From contig NJAL01000008.1 of assembly GCA_002591725.1 (NCBI GenBank), positions 62,001-126,000 of the forward strand: 64,000 bases of DNA, given 5' to 3'. The notes under the pieces were generated by a model. That model saw only the letters and a list, made by a program, of their open reading frames with translations, had not been told where the DNA came from and ran no database searches. The stretch's first letter is position 1, and every line of letters starts with the position of its first letter. Below, piece after piece: positions 1-9,516 of the stretch. The DNA comes from Candidatus Didemnitutus mandela. GTDB lineage: Bacteria > Verrucomicrobiota > Verrucomicrobiia > Opitutales > Opitutaceae. Position numbers and translations under genes: made by a program.

Positions 1-1732
1 GTTTTAATTGCGACCGAAATGCTAACCGATCACATCGGTAACAAGATGAGCCCAGAAAATTTTTATCGAAGATTTTCGTGAAGCGGACAAAGACGCGAAT
101 AATCTTTTAATAATTTCATTCAATAACCTGGAGAGTTTGCAGTTGGTGTGCAGGTGGTTGTTGGGGTGACGGAGGTCGCTGACAGTTTAATGGAATTTGG
201 AATTGGCCGGGCGGGCGCGAATGTTAAGTTGCTCGGATTGTTGGGATGGCGGCGATACAAAAGTCGGCACCGGTAGGCGCAAAGCTTTTCGCCCGCCGAG
301 AGTAGTTTCTTGAGGGCGCGCTCCAGTTGAACGCGAAAGTTGTCAAGACCCGGGGAAAGGCTGCGACGCTGGCGGTAGAGCTCGGCGATTTTGCGACTTG
401 TCCCGTTTGGGGGCGAACCAAAGTTGGGTTTTGTGTTGGCGGGGCCGAACTGGTGGTTTGTTCGCTATTACCAGATGCAGGATGCGACGAGGAGCACAAC
501 GCTACCAAAATTCATCTAGGTGGTTAAGCGGTTTATCGTTAACGTTGGGTGGACGGGACGAGTCCGTCGCGCGCCCGGTTGAAAGGCGACGCGTTGGAGG
601 CTCGCAGGACAGACGGGGGCGAGGGGCCGCATCATGTTGCTATGACGCGTGTCTCGGGATCGGTTCGGGCTTGGACAATGGAGGAGATCGACGGGTTCGT
701 TGCCGCTGATTGGGCGGCTGTTGAAGAAAGCGAGGCCAGTTTTGTTGACAGAAATGGAAACAAAATTTTTGCACGCTTTGGCCGTGGCAGTGACCAAGGT
801 CGGCAGGTTTACATTCATGCCCATGAGGTGGACCATGCTCAGGTTCGCGAGTATGAACAAATGCGAGCATAAAGATCATGATGTTGGTCAGAGGAAAGAT
901 TTCGATGCCGATCCTCTGGGGGTTCGGGCGGAAGTTTGGGACCGAGTTTGATGGAAACGGAGGAAATCAGGAGACCGGGCGTGGTGCTTGGGCGGTCGCG
1001 TGTTGACGGGAGAATTTCTCGAGGCCGTAGCCGTGGTGGCGCGCACGGATTTGAGCGAGAAGCTTGACGTTTTTTGTGGTGTGCTCAAGCTGCGAGCGGA
1101 GGTGGCCCGGTCGGTAGTTGATATAAATGTAGGGTAGCAGGGAAGGGGGCACGACGTCAAGGCGGCAGGGGGGATAATGGGCGTTTTGGCGTAGCCGAGG
1201 CCGCTGGCTAGCCTTTGTGGCAGCGAGTTTCTTGCTGCCAATAAAACTGGAGGAACTGGAACTGTATGATGCCTGTTGCGGTTCCGAAGAAGCCAAGGAG
1301 CTGAGCGAGGATAATAAAGGCTCCGATGAGCTAGAGGCGTTTTTTAGCGTGCTAGCGTTTGTTAGAACTGCATGGCGCTGAGCAGAGGGAGGTATGGGCG
1401 TTGAGCAAACTGGCTTGGATGGCTATGAGGTGCGAATTGTCGGCGGGTTGAACTGATCTTCAGCGCTCCCTTGAAACGGCTTTGGTTTGTAGCTTGAAAG
1501 AGGGCCTCGTTGGCGACGATCCGGGACGGGCTGGGTGCGAACCACAGAGAGCGCTCTGTCATGACGATTATAACGACGAGTAAACAGACAATAATCGGCC
1601 AAATTATCAGACCGCGCAGGGAAAAGTAGAAGACAGGACCTAGAGAGAAGAAAACTAAAAATTTAAAACATTTCCCATTTCGAGAAAATGCAACGTTGGA
1701 ATTTGTAAGTAATTGTAATTTAAAATACTATT
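1..1732. other. non-coding or decayed region, no gene assigned
   Basis: Short open frames exist on both strands, none longer than about 117 codons. None has a recognisable domain, and frames on opposite strands overlap one another. On the minus strand between about 1560 and 640, several short frames follow one another in different phases. That pattern would suit a decayed minus-strand gene, but I could not identify a family. I see no tRNA, rRNA or repeat here. The last 60 bases before aroB are AT-rich and may hold its promoter. Confidence 0.4.
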
Positions 1733-2803
1733 GTGGAGGCGATTACAGTAACTACTTCCAAAACGACTTACTCCATCTGGTTCGTGGACGACCTTTCCCC
1801 GAAAGTTGGCGAATTAAAAAGCCAGACAGAAAAGCACGCCCTGCTGACCGATACCCACGTGTCGGCTGCGCAGGCGGAGTTATTGGAAAAACTTTTCCCC
1901 GTTTTCCCCAGGCTGGTTTTGCCCGCTGGTGAAGCGACCAAATCGCTCGTCCAGTTTGGGCATGTGCTCGATTTTCTCGCAGCGCAGCGACTCGACCGTC
2001 ACAGTCTGCTCTGGGGGCTTGGTGGCGGCGTGGTCGGCGACTTAGGAGGGGTTGTTGCGGCAAGCTACCTGCGTGGCATCGATTTTGTGCAGGTACCGAC
2101 GACATTGCTAGCGATGGTGGACAGCTCGAGCGGCGGAAAGACGGGGATCAATTTAGCCGCAGGGAAAAACTTGGTGGGCGCCTTCCATTACCCTCGGGCG
2201 GTGCTCATCTCGACGAATTTTTTGGTCACACTCCCACTGCGGGAGTTTGCGTCTGGTGTGGCGGAAGTAATCAAATATGGCTTGTTGGGCGATGCCGCCT
2301 TGTTCGCGGAGTTGGAAGCGACGGCATTAACGCCTCGGAGCGCCAGCCTACTTGGAATTATCCGACGTTGTTGCGAAATCAAAGTGGCGATTGTCAAGGC
2401 TGACGAATTTGAAACGGCTACGGATGGAGGCCGAGCGCTTCTGAACCTCGGCCACACCTTTGGTCATGCTATTGAACAGGTGGCGGGGTATGGCGCTTAT
2501 CTGCATGGCGAGGCTGTGGCGATCGGGCTTGTCGCGGCGGCGCGGCTGTCGGAGCGATTGGGGTATTTGCGATCAGGGGATGTCGTGCGGGTAGAACGGG
2601 CGGTGGCATTGTACTCGTTGCCTGCTCGGTTGCGCGAACCGTTGGCTGTTTCGGATCTTCTGAAGACGATGCAACATGACAAGAAGGTGCGATTGGGGCA
2701 GCTGCGCTTTGTCGTGCTCAAACGTTTGGGCGAAGCAGCAATACAGGCGGGAGTCGATGTCGGTCTCGTTGGTGAAATCTGGCGCGAAATCGGGGCCCGA
2801 TGA
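1733..2803 (+). CDS. aroB: 3-dehydroquinate synthase
   Basis: This enzyme converts DAHP to 3-dehydroquinate in the cytoplasm, the second step of the shikimate pathway. The 356-residue protein has the usual family length. The NAD-binding core GGGVVGDLGGVVAASYLRG is near residues 99-117. It is followed by the VPTTLLAMVDSSSGGKTGIN stretch that carries substrate-binding residues. The metal-ligand region includes GHTFGHAIE and the HGEAVAIG motif near residues 240-265. A GTG at 1733 is the likely start. No strong ribosome-binding site is visible, and the preceding DNA is AT-rich. No aro neighbours are present. The next gene in the same direction is the decayed lpxA, about 800 bases downstream. The frame is undamaged from end to end, so aromatic synthesis is probably kept. 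Confidence 0.96.
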   Translation: MEAITVTTSKTTYSIWFVDDLSPKVGELKSQTEKHALLTDTHVSAAQAELLEKLFPVFPRLVLPAGEATKSLVQFGHVLDFLAAQRLDRHSLLWGLGGGVVGDLGGVVAASYLRGIDFVQVPTTLLAMVDSSSGGKTGINLAAGKNLVGAFHYPRAVLISTNFLVTLPLREFASGVAEVIKYGLLGDAALFAELEATALTPRSASLLGIIRRCCEIKVAIVKADEFETATDGGRALLNLGHTFGHAIEQVAGYGAYLHGEAVAIGLVAAARLSERLGYLRSGDVVRVERAVALYSLPARLREPLAVSDLLKTMQHDKKVRLGQLRFVVLKRLGEAAIQAGVDVGLVGEIWREIGAR

Positions 2804-3340
2804 TTTTTGCGGCCCTATTTTAACTCGTTACCCGCTTAATCTCTCCTATATCCCTGCTCGCTCTCACGGGGAAAATCTTTTTCAAAAAAATCAATGAAGT
2901 TTGTCCATATCCTCTATCGATTAATACATCGTTTGCGAATGTAAAACGAATTTGTTGTTTGCCAGGCCCGCAATTGGATGGCGCTATAATGTTATAACAC
3001 GAACGAATAGGAATTTAATATGAGTATTTAAAAATTTAATATATACCATATACCAACTCCTCGCGGAAGCAAAACTTTTGTTTTCCACGAAGTTGCCACA
3101 TGCCCCAGCAGGCGATCGTTTCGGTTAAATCCTGACATACCGATACCGGCGGCATTGGTTCGTACCCTCCATTTATTAAGAAAAATTCCTAGATTTTTCT
3201 CGAAATCAATCTTTTTAAGGAAATTACAATTACGCATTTTCCTCCTCAGTTATAGTCCACAAAGAGGGCACTATGCCCGACGTAAGAAAAGTCTTTATGT
3301 TTCCTAGACTTTCCACGCTTGAGTCCTACTCTTCGCAAAG

Positions 3341-3373
3341 CGAGCACCGCGTTCTAAAAGAACGCGGTGCTCG
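3341..3373. repeat. perfect 15-bp hairpin
   Basis: An inverted repeat with two perfect 15-base arms (CGAGCACCGCGTTCT and its complement) around a 3-base AAA loop. It lies in non-coding DNA. There is no T-tract directly after it on either strand, so a simple intrinsic terminator is not certain. It could be a structured RNA end, an operator or a small dispersed palindrome. Confidence 0.85.
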
Positions 3374-3381
3374 ATGCTTCA

Positions 3382-3398
3382 CGCTATCACCGATAGCG
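3382..3398. repeat. small hairpin next to the 15-bp hairpin
   Basis: A perfect 7-base inverted repeat, CGCTATC and GATAGCG, around ACC. It begins nine bases after the larger hairpin at 3341-3373. Together they make a two-stem non-coding element. Function unknown. Confidence 0.6.
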
Positions 3399-3602
3399 CT
3401 AAAATCAAAGAAAAATCTAGTACACTGTATGCTAAAACTACGAACTATTGCAAGACCCTTAACTTAATTTGCTCCTCGAACGCAACGCTGCGCCGCTCGG
3501 CTGCGAAAATCTGACCCTTCAGGGCATGCATCCATTTCTCATTTTTATCTCGCTGTCAGCTAGCTCATCCTTTGTCGCTGGCGATTTTAACTTCTCATCG
3601 CG

Positions 3603-4300
3603 ATGGCCATGTTTATCCATCCTACGACTTTTATCGAGTTTAGCGCCAAAATTGGCAAGATGGCACAGACGCACGCCTTACCAAATATATATATGACGCC
3701 TGGAGAAGACTATCCCCATTATCTCTTGGCGGTGGTGAGGGGCAATCCGCAATACTTGAAATTTTATCCGGCAGCACTTTCATTCATTCTGATTGGCGCG
3801 GGCGCGGCTATGAGCCAAGATGCGATAGTGAACCGTTCTATCTATCCTGAGATAGACGACGATGATCGGCGATTGCTGCTACCTCATGACCAATGTTCGC
3901 GTGGCGTGCGCTTGTGTGATCGGCCACAATGTGTTACTTTCCGATCATGTTATCGTGGGGGGCATATTTTTCGGCGGCGCTGCGGCTTTATATCAAAACG
4001 AACACATCAGCAAAAACACGATGGTGGGGCAGCGCGTTGCAAATTTTGTTCGATGTCCCGGTCTTTACTAGAGTTTCGGAGGGCAATAAGATTTTCTGGC
4101 TCAATCTTGTTGGACTGCGTCGTTGCGGCTTTGCGCGCGAAATGACTTGCGAATTAAAGGAGCCCTTTCGCGCTGTGTATTTGGGGTCCCGAAGACATTC
4201 GGGAGTTGGCGAAAAACGCAGCAAAATCCGGCGAGCTCAAGACCGCTTCTGCGGCGCATTTCCTCGTCTTATTTGCCGATGGGAAACGCGGCTTTAGCTT
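3603..4300 (+). pseudogene. lpxA: UDP-N-acetylglucosamine acyltransferase, decayed
   Basis: The intact enzyme adds the first acyl chain in lipid A synthesis. Pieces of it occur in order but in different reading frames. The N-terminus begins MFIHPTTFIEFSAKIG at about 3609. A hexapeptide-repeat stretch from about 3862 has IGDCCYLMTNVRVACACVIG, then HNVLLSDHVIVGG, then HISKNTMVG. The C-terminal motif NLVGLRRCGFAREM follows near 4105, and the match fades near 4200. At least three frame changes and several weakened repeats separate the pieces, so no full-length product can be made. The gene ended just before pdxA on the same strand. The hexapeptide pattern alone could fit other left-handed helix acyltransferases, but NLVGLRRxGF is typical of LpxA. 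Confidence 0.85.
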
Positions 4301-4312
4301 GGCAGGAGCGAC

Positions 4313-5290
4313 ATGTCGATATCGACCCTGAAGAAGAATCGGCGGAGTGAAACTGTGACCGTTCTGCCGCTCGCTCTCACTTGTGGCGATCCAGCCGGTG
4401 TCGGTCCGGAAATAATCGCGGCATGGCTACAGTTGGTCCCGGTGGCGAGGCGCGCTGGTTTCGCGGTGCTTGGTCCGTCTTCCTGGCTGGCGACACTGCC
4501 GGTTGGTATTGTTTCGGTCTCGGTCGGGTTAGACGATTTTGTCACCGAGCCTGGCAGACCAACAAGTGAGGGGGCATCCGTGGCCTGGGCTGCAATGGAG
4601 CGGGCTGCGCAAGGCTGCCAGACGGGTGAGTTTTTCGGTGTCGTAACTGGTCCGGTCAGCAAGGCGGCACTCGCTCGCATCGGCTACGCCTTTCCTGGAC
4701 AGACGGAATTTTTTGCTGCGCGCTGGGGTGGCGAACCGGTGATGGCGTTTGGCGGAGGCAAACTCCGCGTTGTGCTCGCGACGTGGCATGTGCCGCTGTA
4801 CGATGTGTTGGCGCTGTTAGGCTCGGTTCGCTTGCGGCGTACCGTTGCTGCTGCTACGACGCTTGCGCAAAGCGAAGGAATCTCGTTGCCCCGTATCGGC
4901 GTCTGCGGACTCAACCCACATGCGGGCGAGGATGGCCTGTTGGGAACCGCGGAGCGCGACTTTCTTAATCCTATTTTGCTGGATCTGCAGGCGAGCTTTC
5001 CCGGGCTGACGCTGTGCGAACCAGGCGATACGTTGTTCGCGCGCCAATTGCGGGGCGAGTTTGACGTTGTCGTAGCGCTTTATCACGATCAGGGGCTCGC
5101 GCCGTTGAAGGCGGTGGATTTTGACAAGGCGGTTAATGTGACGCTGGGATTACCGTTCGTCCGCACAAGTCCAGGTCACGGCACGGCATTCGGCATCGCT
5201 GGGAAAGGCGTGGCTAGCTGTCTTAGTTTCGCGAATGCCGTAGCCGTTGCGCACCGGCTGGTGGCGACAAAAAACGCTGCTGACACTTGA
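4313..5290 (+). CDS. pdxA: 4-hydroxythreonine-4-phosphate dehydrogenase
   Basis: This cytoplasmic NAD-dependent enzyme oxidises 4-phosphohydroxy-L-threonine in the DXP-dependent pyridoxal phosphate pathway. The 325-residue length is normal. The N-terminal signature GDPAGVGPEI lies near residues 24-33. The three histidines expected to bind the metal are visible in TWHVPL, in NPHAGE and in YHDQG. The C-terminal NVTLGLPFVRTSPGHGTAF block is present. In the substrate loop the familiar GHTEF reads GQTEF, which may be lineage-specific. The ATG at 4313 has an AGGAG ribosome-binding site at 4304-4308. The frame is complete, although the lpxA just upstream is decayed. Retained pdxA implies the cell still makes vitamin B6. 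Confidence 0.95.
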   Translation: MSISTLKKNRRSETVTVLPLALTCGDPAGVGPEIIAAWLQLVPVARRAGFAVLGPSSWLATLPVGIVSVSVGLDDFVTEPGRPTSEGASVAWAAMERAAQGCQTGEFFGVVTGPVSKAALARIGYAFPGQTEFFAARWGGEPVMAFGGGKLRVVLATWHVPLYDVLALLGSVRLRRTVAAATTLAQSEGISLPRIGVCGLNPHAGEDGLLGTAERDFLNPILLDLQASFPGLTLCEPGDTLFARQLRGEFDVVVALYHDQGLAPLKAVDFDKAVNVTLGLPFVRTSPGHGTAFGIAGKGVASCLSFANAVAVAHRLVATKNAADT

Positions 5291-5886
5291 GCAAGCATGA
5301 AACGCTGACCGGAGAACTCCTATCTGGGCGATGCGCGGACCGTTGTATGAAGTTGATCACCCCGAAGAGGTTTGTTGCGTTTCTGCGCGTGGTGAAAGGA
5401 AGAAAAAATAGCATCGCGTTTGACTAAGTGGGCTTTCAGGCTAGCATCTTCCGCGTGGTTGATACCGCGACTATCTTTGCTTCCCCCGAAGTGTGCGAGG
5501 GTAACGAAGCTCTCGTGCGACTCACACCGAAACTTGGTGTGAAAGTGGCAGTGCTCGTGGCTTGCGAAAAGGGGGGCGATTGTAATGGTTTCGTATACAA
5601 ATTCAAATCCGCTTCCGAGCCTCGGTGTGACGGCATTCACGTGCCCTCACGACGGAGGACACGTGGCGGTGGATTCCAAATCCGCTCTTTGCCGGAAGAG
5701 CAATAGTTGCCGATTTTTCTAAGCGTATGATTGGCGTCGTGTTTAAATTCACAAAATCGAGAACCAAAGCGAGTTGCCCCTACGGGGAATTTTTCTGTCC
5801 AATGACGTTCCCGCCGATTTTTCCGCAAAAGATGTTGTCAAGGTCTGTTTGCGCGGTAGAGATTTCCTGACCTAAAAAAATACTGA
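5291..5886. other. region between pdxA and infC, no gene assigned
   Basis: Frames of up to about 106 codons occur on both strands and overlap each other. None resembles a family I know. A short inverted repeat (TCACACC/GGTGTGA) lies near 5520-5540. This may be a decayed gene, since phase-shifted short frames run along the plus strand, but I cannot name it. Confidence 0.4.
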
Positions 5887-6537
5887 ATGGCTCTTTCTAC
5901 ACCTGTTGGTACCCGCATCCCTTATAATCGCGATCGTCGTCGCGCGAATAACGATTTGTTTGCGCATATCCGGCGCAACCAACGTATCAAGGTGCCGCAG
6001 GTTCGAGTAATCAGTCCCGAAGGCCAGCAACTCGGTATCATGGACACACCAAAGGCCATCGCGCTCGCCCAGCGGTTCAATCTCGATCTCGTTGAAATGG
6101 CGCCCAAGAACAATCCGCCTGCTTGCCGAATTATGGATTTCGGAAAATACGTTTACGAGGAGCAGAAAAAGCACGCCCAAAATAAGCCAGCGGCGGGTAA
6201 GGTCAAGGAAATCGAATTTACTGTTCGCATCGAAAAAGGTGACTTTACAACGAAGATTCGCCATGCCGAGGAATTCCTCAACCACGGCAATAAAGTGAAG
6301 CTCCGCTTGAAATTCCGCGGCCGCGAAATGGCGCGCACCGAAATGGGGTTCGAGGTAGTCAAGCGTGCGCTCGGAGATCTTTCCAACATGGGGCACCCTG
6401 ATTCGGAGCCGAAGCTTTCTGGAAAACAGATCAGCGTGATACTCACTCCGAATCCTTTGAACAAACGCAAGGGCAAGTTCCATGTGTTCGAGGCGGGGAA
6501 CGTACCCCGGGAAGCGGCTCCTGGGCAGGGAATCTGA
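5887..6537 (+). CDS. infC: translation initiation factor IF-3
   Basis: IF-3 binds the 30S ribosomal subunit, prevents premature 50S joining and checks the start codon and initiator tRNA. The N-terminal domain spans roughly residues 20-95 and includes NQRIKVPQVRVISPEGQQLG and LDLVEMAPKNNPPACRIMDF. The C-terminal domain spans roughly 100-185 and includes VKEIEFTVRIEKGDFTTKI and VKLRLKFRGREM. A tail of about 30 residues follows. The start is an ATG at 5887 rather than the rare AUU used in enteric bacteria. No clear ribosome-binding site precedes it. The usual partners rpmI and rplT are not immediately downstream. A 222-codon frame on the opposite strand is a shadow of this gene. Confidence 0.97.
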   Translation: MALSTPVGTRIPYNRDRRRANNDLFAHIRRNQRIKVPQVRVISPEGQQLGIMDTPKAIALAQRFNLDLVEMAPKNNPPACRIMDFGKYVYEEQKKHAQNKPAAGKVKEIEFTVRIEKGDFTTKIRHAEEFLNHGNKVKLRLKFRGREMARTEMGFEVVKRALGDLSNMGHPDSEPKLSGKQISVILTPNPLNKRKGKFHVFEAGNVPREAAPGQGI

Positions 6538-7009
6538 CACCGATGCTAATCACCATGGGCCGAGCCGACCTAGTGGCGCGGCTGGCTGGTTTTCCCGGTC
6601 CTTTTTGCTGTGCTTGCCCTTTACGCATTTGCGGATATTATTGTGGTACTTAACCAAAGCTTTCCGGGCTGCGCCGCCTATGTCGGACTTTGGGATTTTT
6701 CCCCTACGTTTCGATTTTCGGCGCAAATGGATGGTGCAAAATTGCGAGCTGGCGTGTTCATCGAGGGCCCGCAGAAAAACGCTTCGTTTTCGAAGCGAAC
6801 CAACACGACTTCTGTTTCGGACGACTTGTGCGTCTTTCTCGGCGAACGTGTATTGCTGTACCAAAGAAAGGGAGGCTTTTGCTTTCCGTACTCGAGCGCC
6901 ATCAAGCTCGTGGCGTTATTTATAGCTACTTATATCATCCTGCGATCGCCTGGTTGCCTTGCTGCTACGGGGCGCTACACGTGACCGCCCGCGCAGGATC
7001 CTGGTAATG

Positions 7010-7045
7010 GTGGAGCTGGTTTCCAGTACTGGAAACCAGCTCCAC
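7010..7045. repeat. perfect 36-bp palindrome
   Basis: The sequence reads the same on both strands with no unpaired centre: GTGGAGCTGGTTTCCAGT followed by its exact complement. It lies in non-coding DNA downstream of infC. Neither side has a T-tract, so it is not a textbook terminator. It could bind a dimeric protein, form a cruciform or snapback RNA, or be the scar of a small inverted duplication. Confidence 0.92.
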
Positions 7046-7476
7046 AGCGTGGGCGAGAAAACTTTTCCCTTGGATTGTGGCCTTGCTACTGAAAAAGGTC
7101 TGCGTTCCCTTCACGGCTGGCATGCGCTGCTCAACACGATGTTGGACAGCAAGCTCTATGGTTCGAAGATCGAAGACTTGCAGCGTTGCTCTGACACCGG
7201 GAGCGGGCGCGCGATGACCGCTGTCTCTGATTTTTTCTCTGTTATTTTGTTTTCTGCCATATCGTCTTCTGTTTCCTGCTACCGCATTTTTGTAACGTTT
7301 TTGTTTTCCGGTTCCGCCACTTCGCCCCTTGCTTTGGAATATGCCGGCCACCGGGTCGCTAATCAGTTCGCGTTGCAGCTGCTATTTGCGAATTTCCCCC
7401 GTGTGCGTACACGGTGCTTTCGAAAGAAGACTGGACTTCCTCCTTTGCAGGGTCAACAAGACTGCTGGGGCGACAA

Positions 7477-7508
7477 CCGCCCGATTTTTGGCTGAAAAAA
7501 TCGGGCGG
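7477..7508. repeat. 13-bp hairpin with A/T-rich inner stem
   Basis: Perfect 13-base arms (CCGCCCGATTTTT and its complement) enclose a 6-base loop, GGCTGA. The GC-rich part is at the base and the A/T part next to the loop. That is the reverse of a normal terminator, and no T-tract follows. It is in non-coding DNA. Function unknown. Confidence 0.8.
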
Positions 7509-8329
7509 AAAGCTGGAGTAGTCACTTTTGCGATATCGAGCAGGTCGTGGATGTCGGTATGGATCCGGAGAAACTCCATTCGTTCCGCTGCAACTTCATC
7601 GTGCGATTTGTTGCGGCGAAGGCGGCGCACGCTTGACAAGCTCCCCGCGATCGACCTGGCGAAGGATACATAAATAAAGAATCACACTTGCGAGTTGCCT
7701 GGCCTTGTGTAGCGGGCTATTATCGAGTATTCTGGCTAAGCTGCACTTAGCACTTTCTTACCAAAAGATTTTTTAGGAGCTCGGTATTTCATAGTAAGTG
7801 ATTGGATGAAAATAAGATAAATTTTGTCTATTATCATAGACGTGGTGTGGTACTGTGTCAAAGACTGTGTGCAGCCGCTGCATACAATACAGCCGTTTAT
7901 TACAACGGCTATCTTGGCGACAACTCGCACGGTTAGACGAAATCGCGCGGCTTTCATTCCCGGATAAATGGCGGATTTATTGCGAAAGCCGAGCATCATC
8001 TTTAAAAAAATTGTAGCAAGGAAAACCCAAAAACCCTTGCGGCTCTTTATCGCATGGCCGTGCGAGCGGAGGGATGCGACTTCGTATCCGTTTAAATGAT
8101 AGGTTATTTAATGGCGGGGAAAAGGTCGAACCTCTCTACGAACTTGATAAAGAACGTAAATTGCAGCTGCCAGAAGGTGGTACGCTCGCCGCTTCCCTGA
8201 GGGGCTCTTCTCGCTGTTATCGAGGAGCAGTTGCTGATCGGTAGCTAGGAACTCGGCAGCTTCTGGCTCACAGCTTGGCAATCGGCCGGTTCGAGACGAA
8301 TATTTGCGCGGCATGCAGAGGAACGTTAG

Positions 8330-9516
8330 GCGGCAGTGCGCTGCCGAAAAATACTTTCAACACGCCGATGTGTTGCGAGAGGTAGGTGCTCTGTGTTGTT
8401 GCTAAAATAGTAGAAGGAGACTACAAAACAGCTGATCGGGTAATAGAGCAGGTGAGGCGCGCCGAATAATCTTATCTCCATGACCGTGCAGGTGAGTGGA
8501 GTGTTAATGACGCTGGTGAGTACGACGGTGAAGCCGAGTCCACCAACCAAGTTACCAGGGAGTCCGACCGTATGTCCGAAGGTAGGGCCGATAAGAAAGG
8601 GCGGCGGAAGTTACGCCGCCCTTGAAACCTACGGTCAGTGCGACTACGGTAAATACAAACTTGAGGAGTCTAGGACTAGGTTTGCACATATTCTGGCGTG
8701 AATGCGCCCACTATGGGCACGCCGTTCGGATTGGGAGAAGCAGCCGTCGGCCTCGGGTGTCGACAAGCTAAGTGAGAACAATAACGGCCATTGCGCCGAT
8801 GGCGCGGGACGGAAAGAAGAGAAGGCAAGGACCTTTTAAAAAATAAAAAGACTCTGTAACGTGTTTGCGTGTTTTGACCAGCTGGTGAATCCGAAGGCGG
8901 CACCGGCAACGATGGCGAAAAGCTTGGGCGTGAGCGTGGCGAACAGACGGGTGAAATTGGTAAACGCGACGTGGTAGACCGTGTGATTAATGTGCCATTC
9001 ACCGTATGTCGCATCACTGACGATGCTCGCTACCAGAATTAGGATCACCGAATCAATTATTGTATCCGGCCGGTCCGGGCACCTTGAGAGCAAAAATCGC
9101 ACCTATGAACGGTGCGTCAAAAACGGAACCGAAACTGACCGCGACACCGGCGAGGAGCAAAACGCCGTTAGCTGTCTGGTTTGATGCCAAACCAGCATGC
9201 GTAGAAAGCAGTGATGATCCCATCTGGACCAGCTGTGCCTTTGCGTCCCGCGGAGCCTCCGAAAAATAGTGGAGCATCATGCCGGTTAGCACGAGTTAAG
9301 CTATGCCCGAAAGCATGCCACTGCCGGACTCGTGGATCTCCCTTCAGGAGCAGGTTGTCTCCGTGCTTGGCGAGCTCCCCGAACCGCTTTACCATGCCGA
9401 TGGCAAGCGGAAGCAGGAAAAAACCACGAATGTACCCAGCGTGTCCGGATGGCGCAATCGAAGGGCCATAAAAACAGCGCGCTAGCTGAATAGGAAAGTA
9501 TCGAAATCGTGATCAC
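8330..9516 (-). pseudogene. ClC-type chloride channel/transporter, decayed
   Basis: ClC proteins are membrane chloride channels or chloride/proton exchangers. On the minus strand, family segments follow in the right order but in shifting frames. First comes FFGGSAGRKGTAGPDG near 9280, matching the GREGP selectivity-filter region. Then come VAVSFGSVFDAPFIGAIFAL near 9130, a GFKGG segment with FLIGPTFG near 8570-8620, and INTPLTCTVMEIRLFG near 8480. The order, spacing and total length of about 1.2 kb fit a normal ClC gene. At least four frame changes and changed filter residues make it non-functional. A 10-bp hairpin at 8597-8623 lies inside the conserved coding text and is coincidental. Confidence 0.85.

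Larger units (their letters stand above)
2804..3602. other. intergenic region with hairpins, no gene
   Basis: AT-rich DNA between aroB and the lpxA remnant. No open frame here resembles a known family. Two hairpins lie close together at 3341-3373 and 3382-3398 and are listed separately. A transcription terminator for aroB would be expected in this gap, but I see no classical hairpin plus T-tract directly behind the stop codon. Confidence 0.5.
6538..8325. other. long non-coding region downstream of infC
   Basis: About 1.8 kb without an identifiable gene. Plus-strand frames of 100-180 codons (for example 6610-6984 and 6959-7495) show no recognisable domain and conflict with equally long minus-strand frames. 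The region holds a perfect 36-base palindrome at 7010-7045 and a 13-bp hairpin at 7477-7508. Around 7508-7650 the plus strand reads VDVGMDPEKLHSFRCNFIVR in one phase, which looks protein-like but is unidentified. The part from 7740 to 8325 has only short minus-strand frames. Confidence 0.4.

Noticed and set aside
1696..1932. Alternative frame at the start of aroB.
   Set aside because: It overlaps aroB in another phase and lacks family features; the GTG at 1733 gives the conserved protein.
5872..6540. A 222-codon open frame on the minus strand.
   Set aside because: It is antisense to infC, which is unmistakable; the reverse frame has no family resemblance.
8597..8623. A 10-bp perfect hairpin that looked like a terminator or small repeat.
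   Set aside because: It falls inside the conserved GFKGG to FLIGPTFG coding text of the decayed ClC gene, so the symmetry is coincidental.
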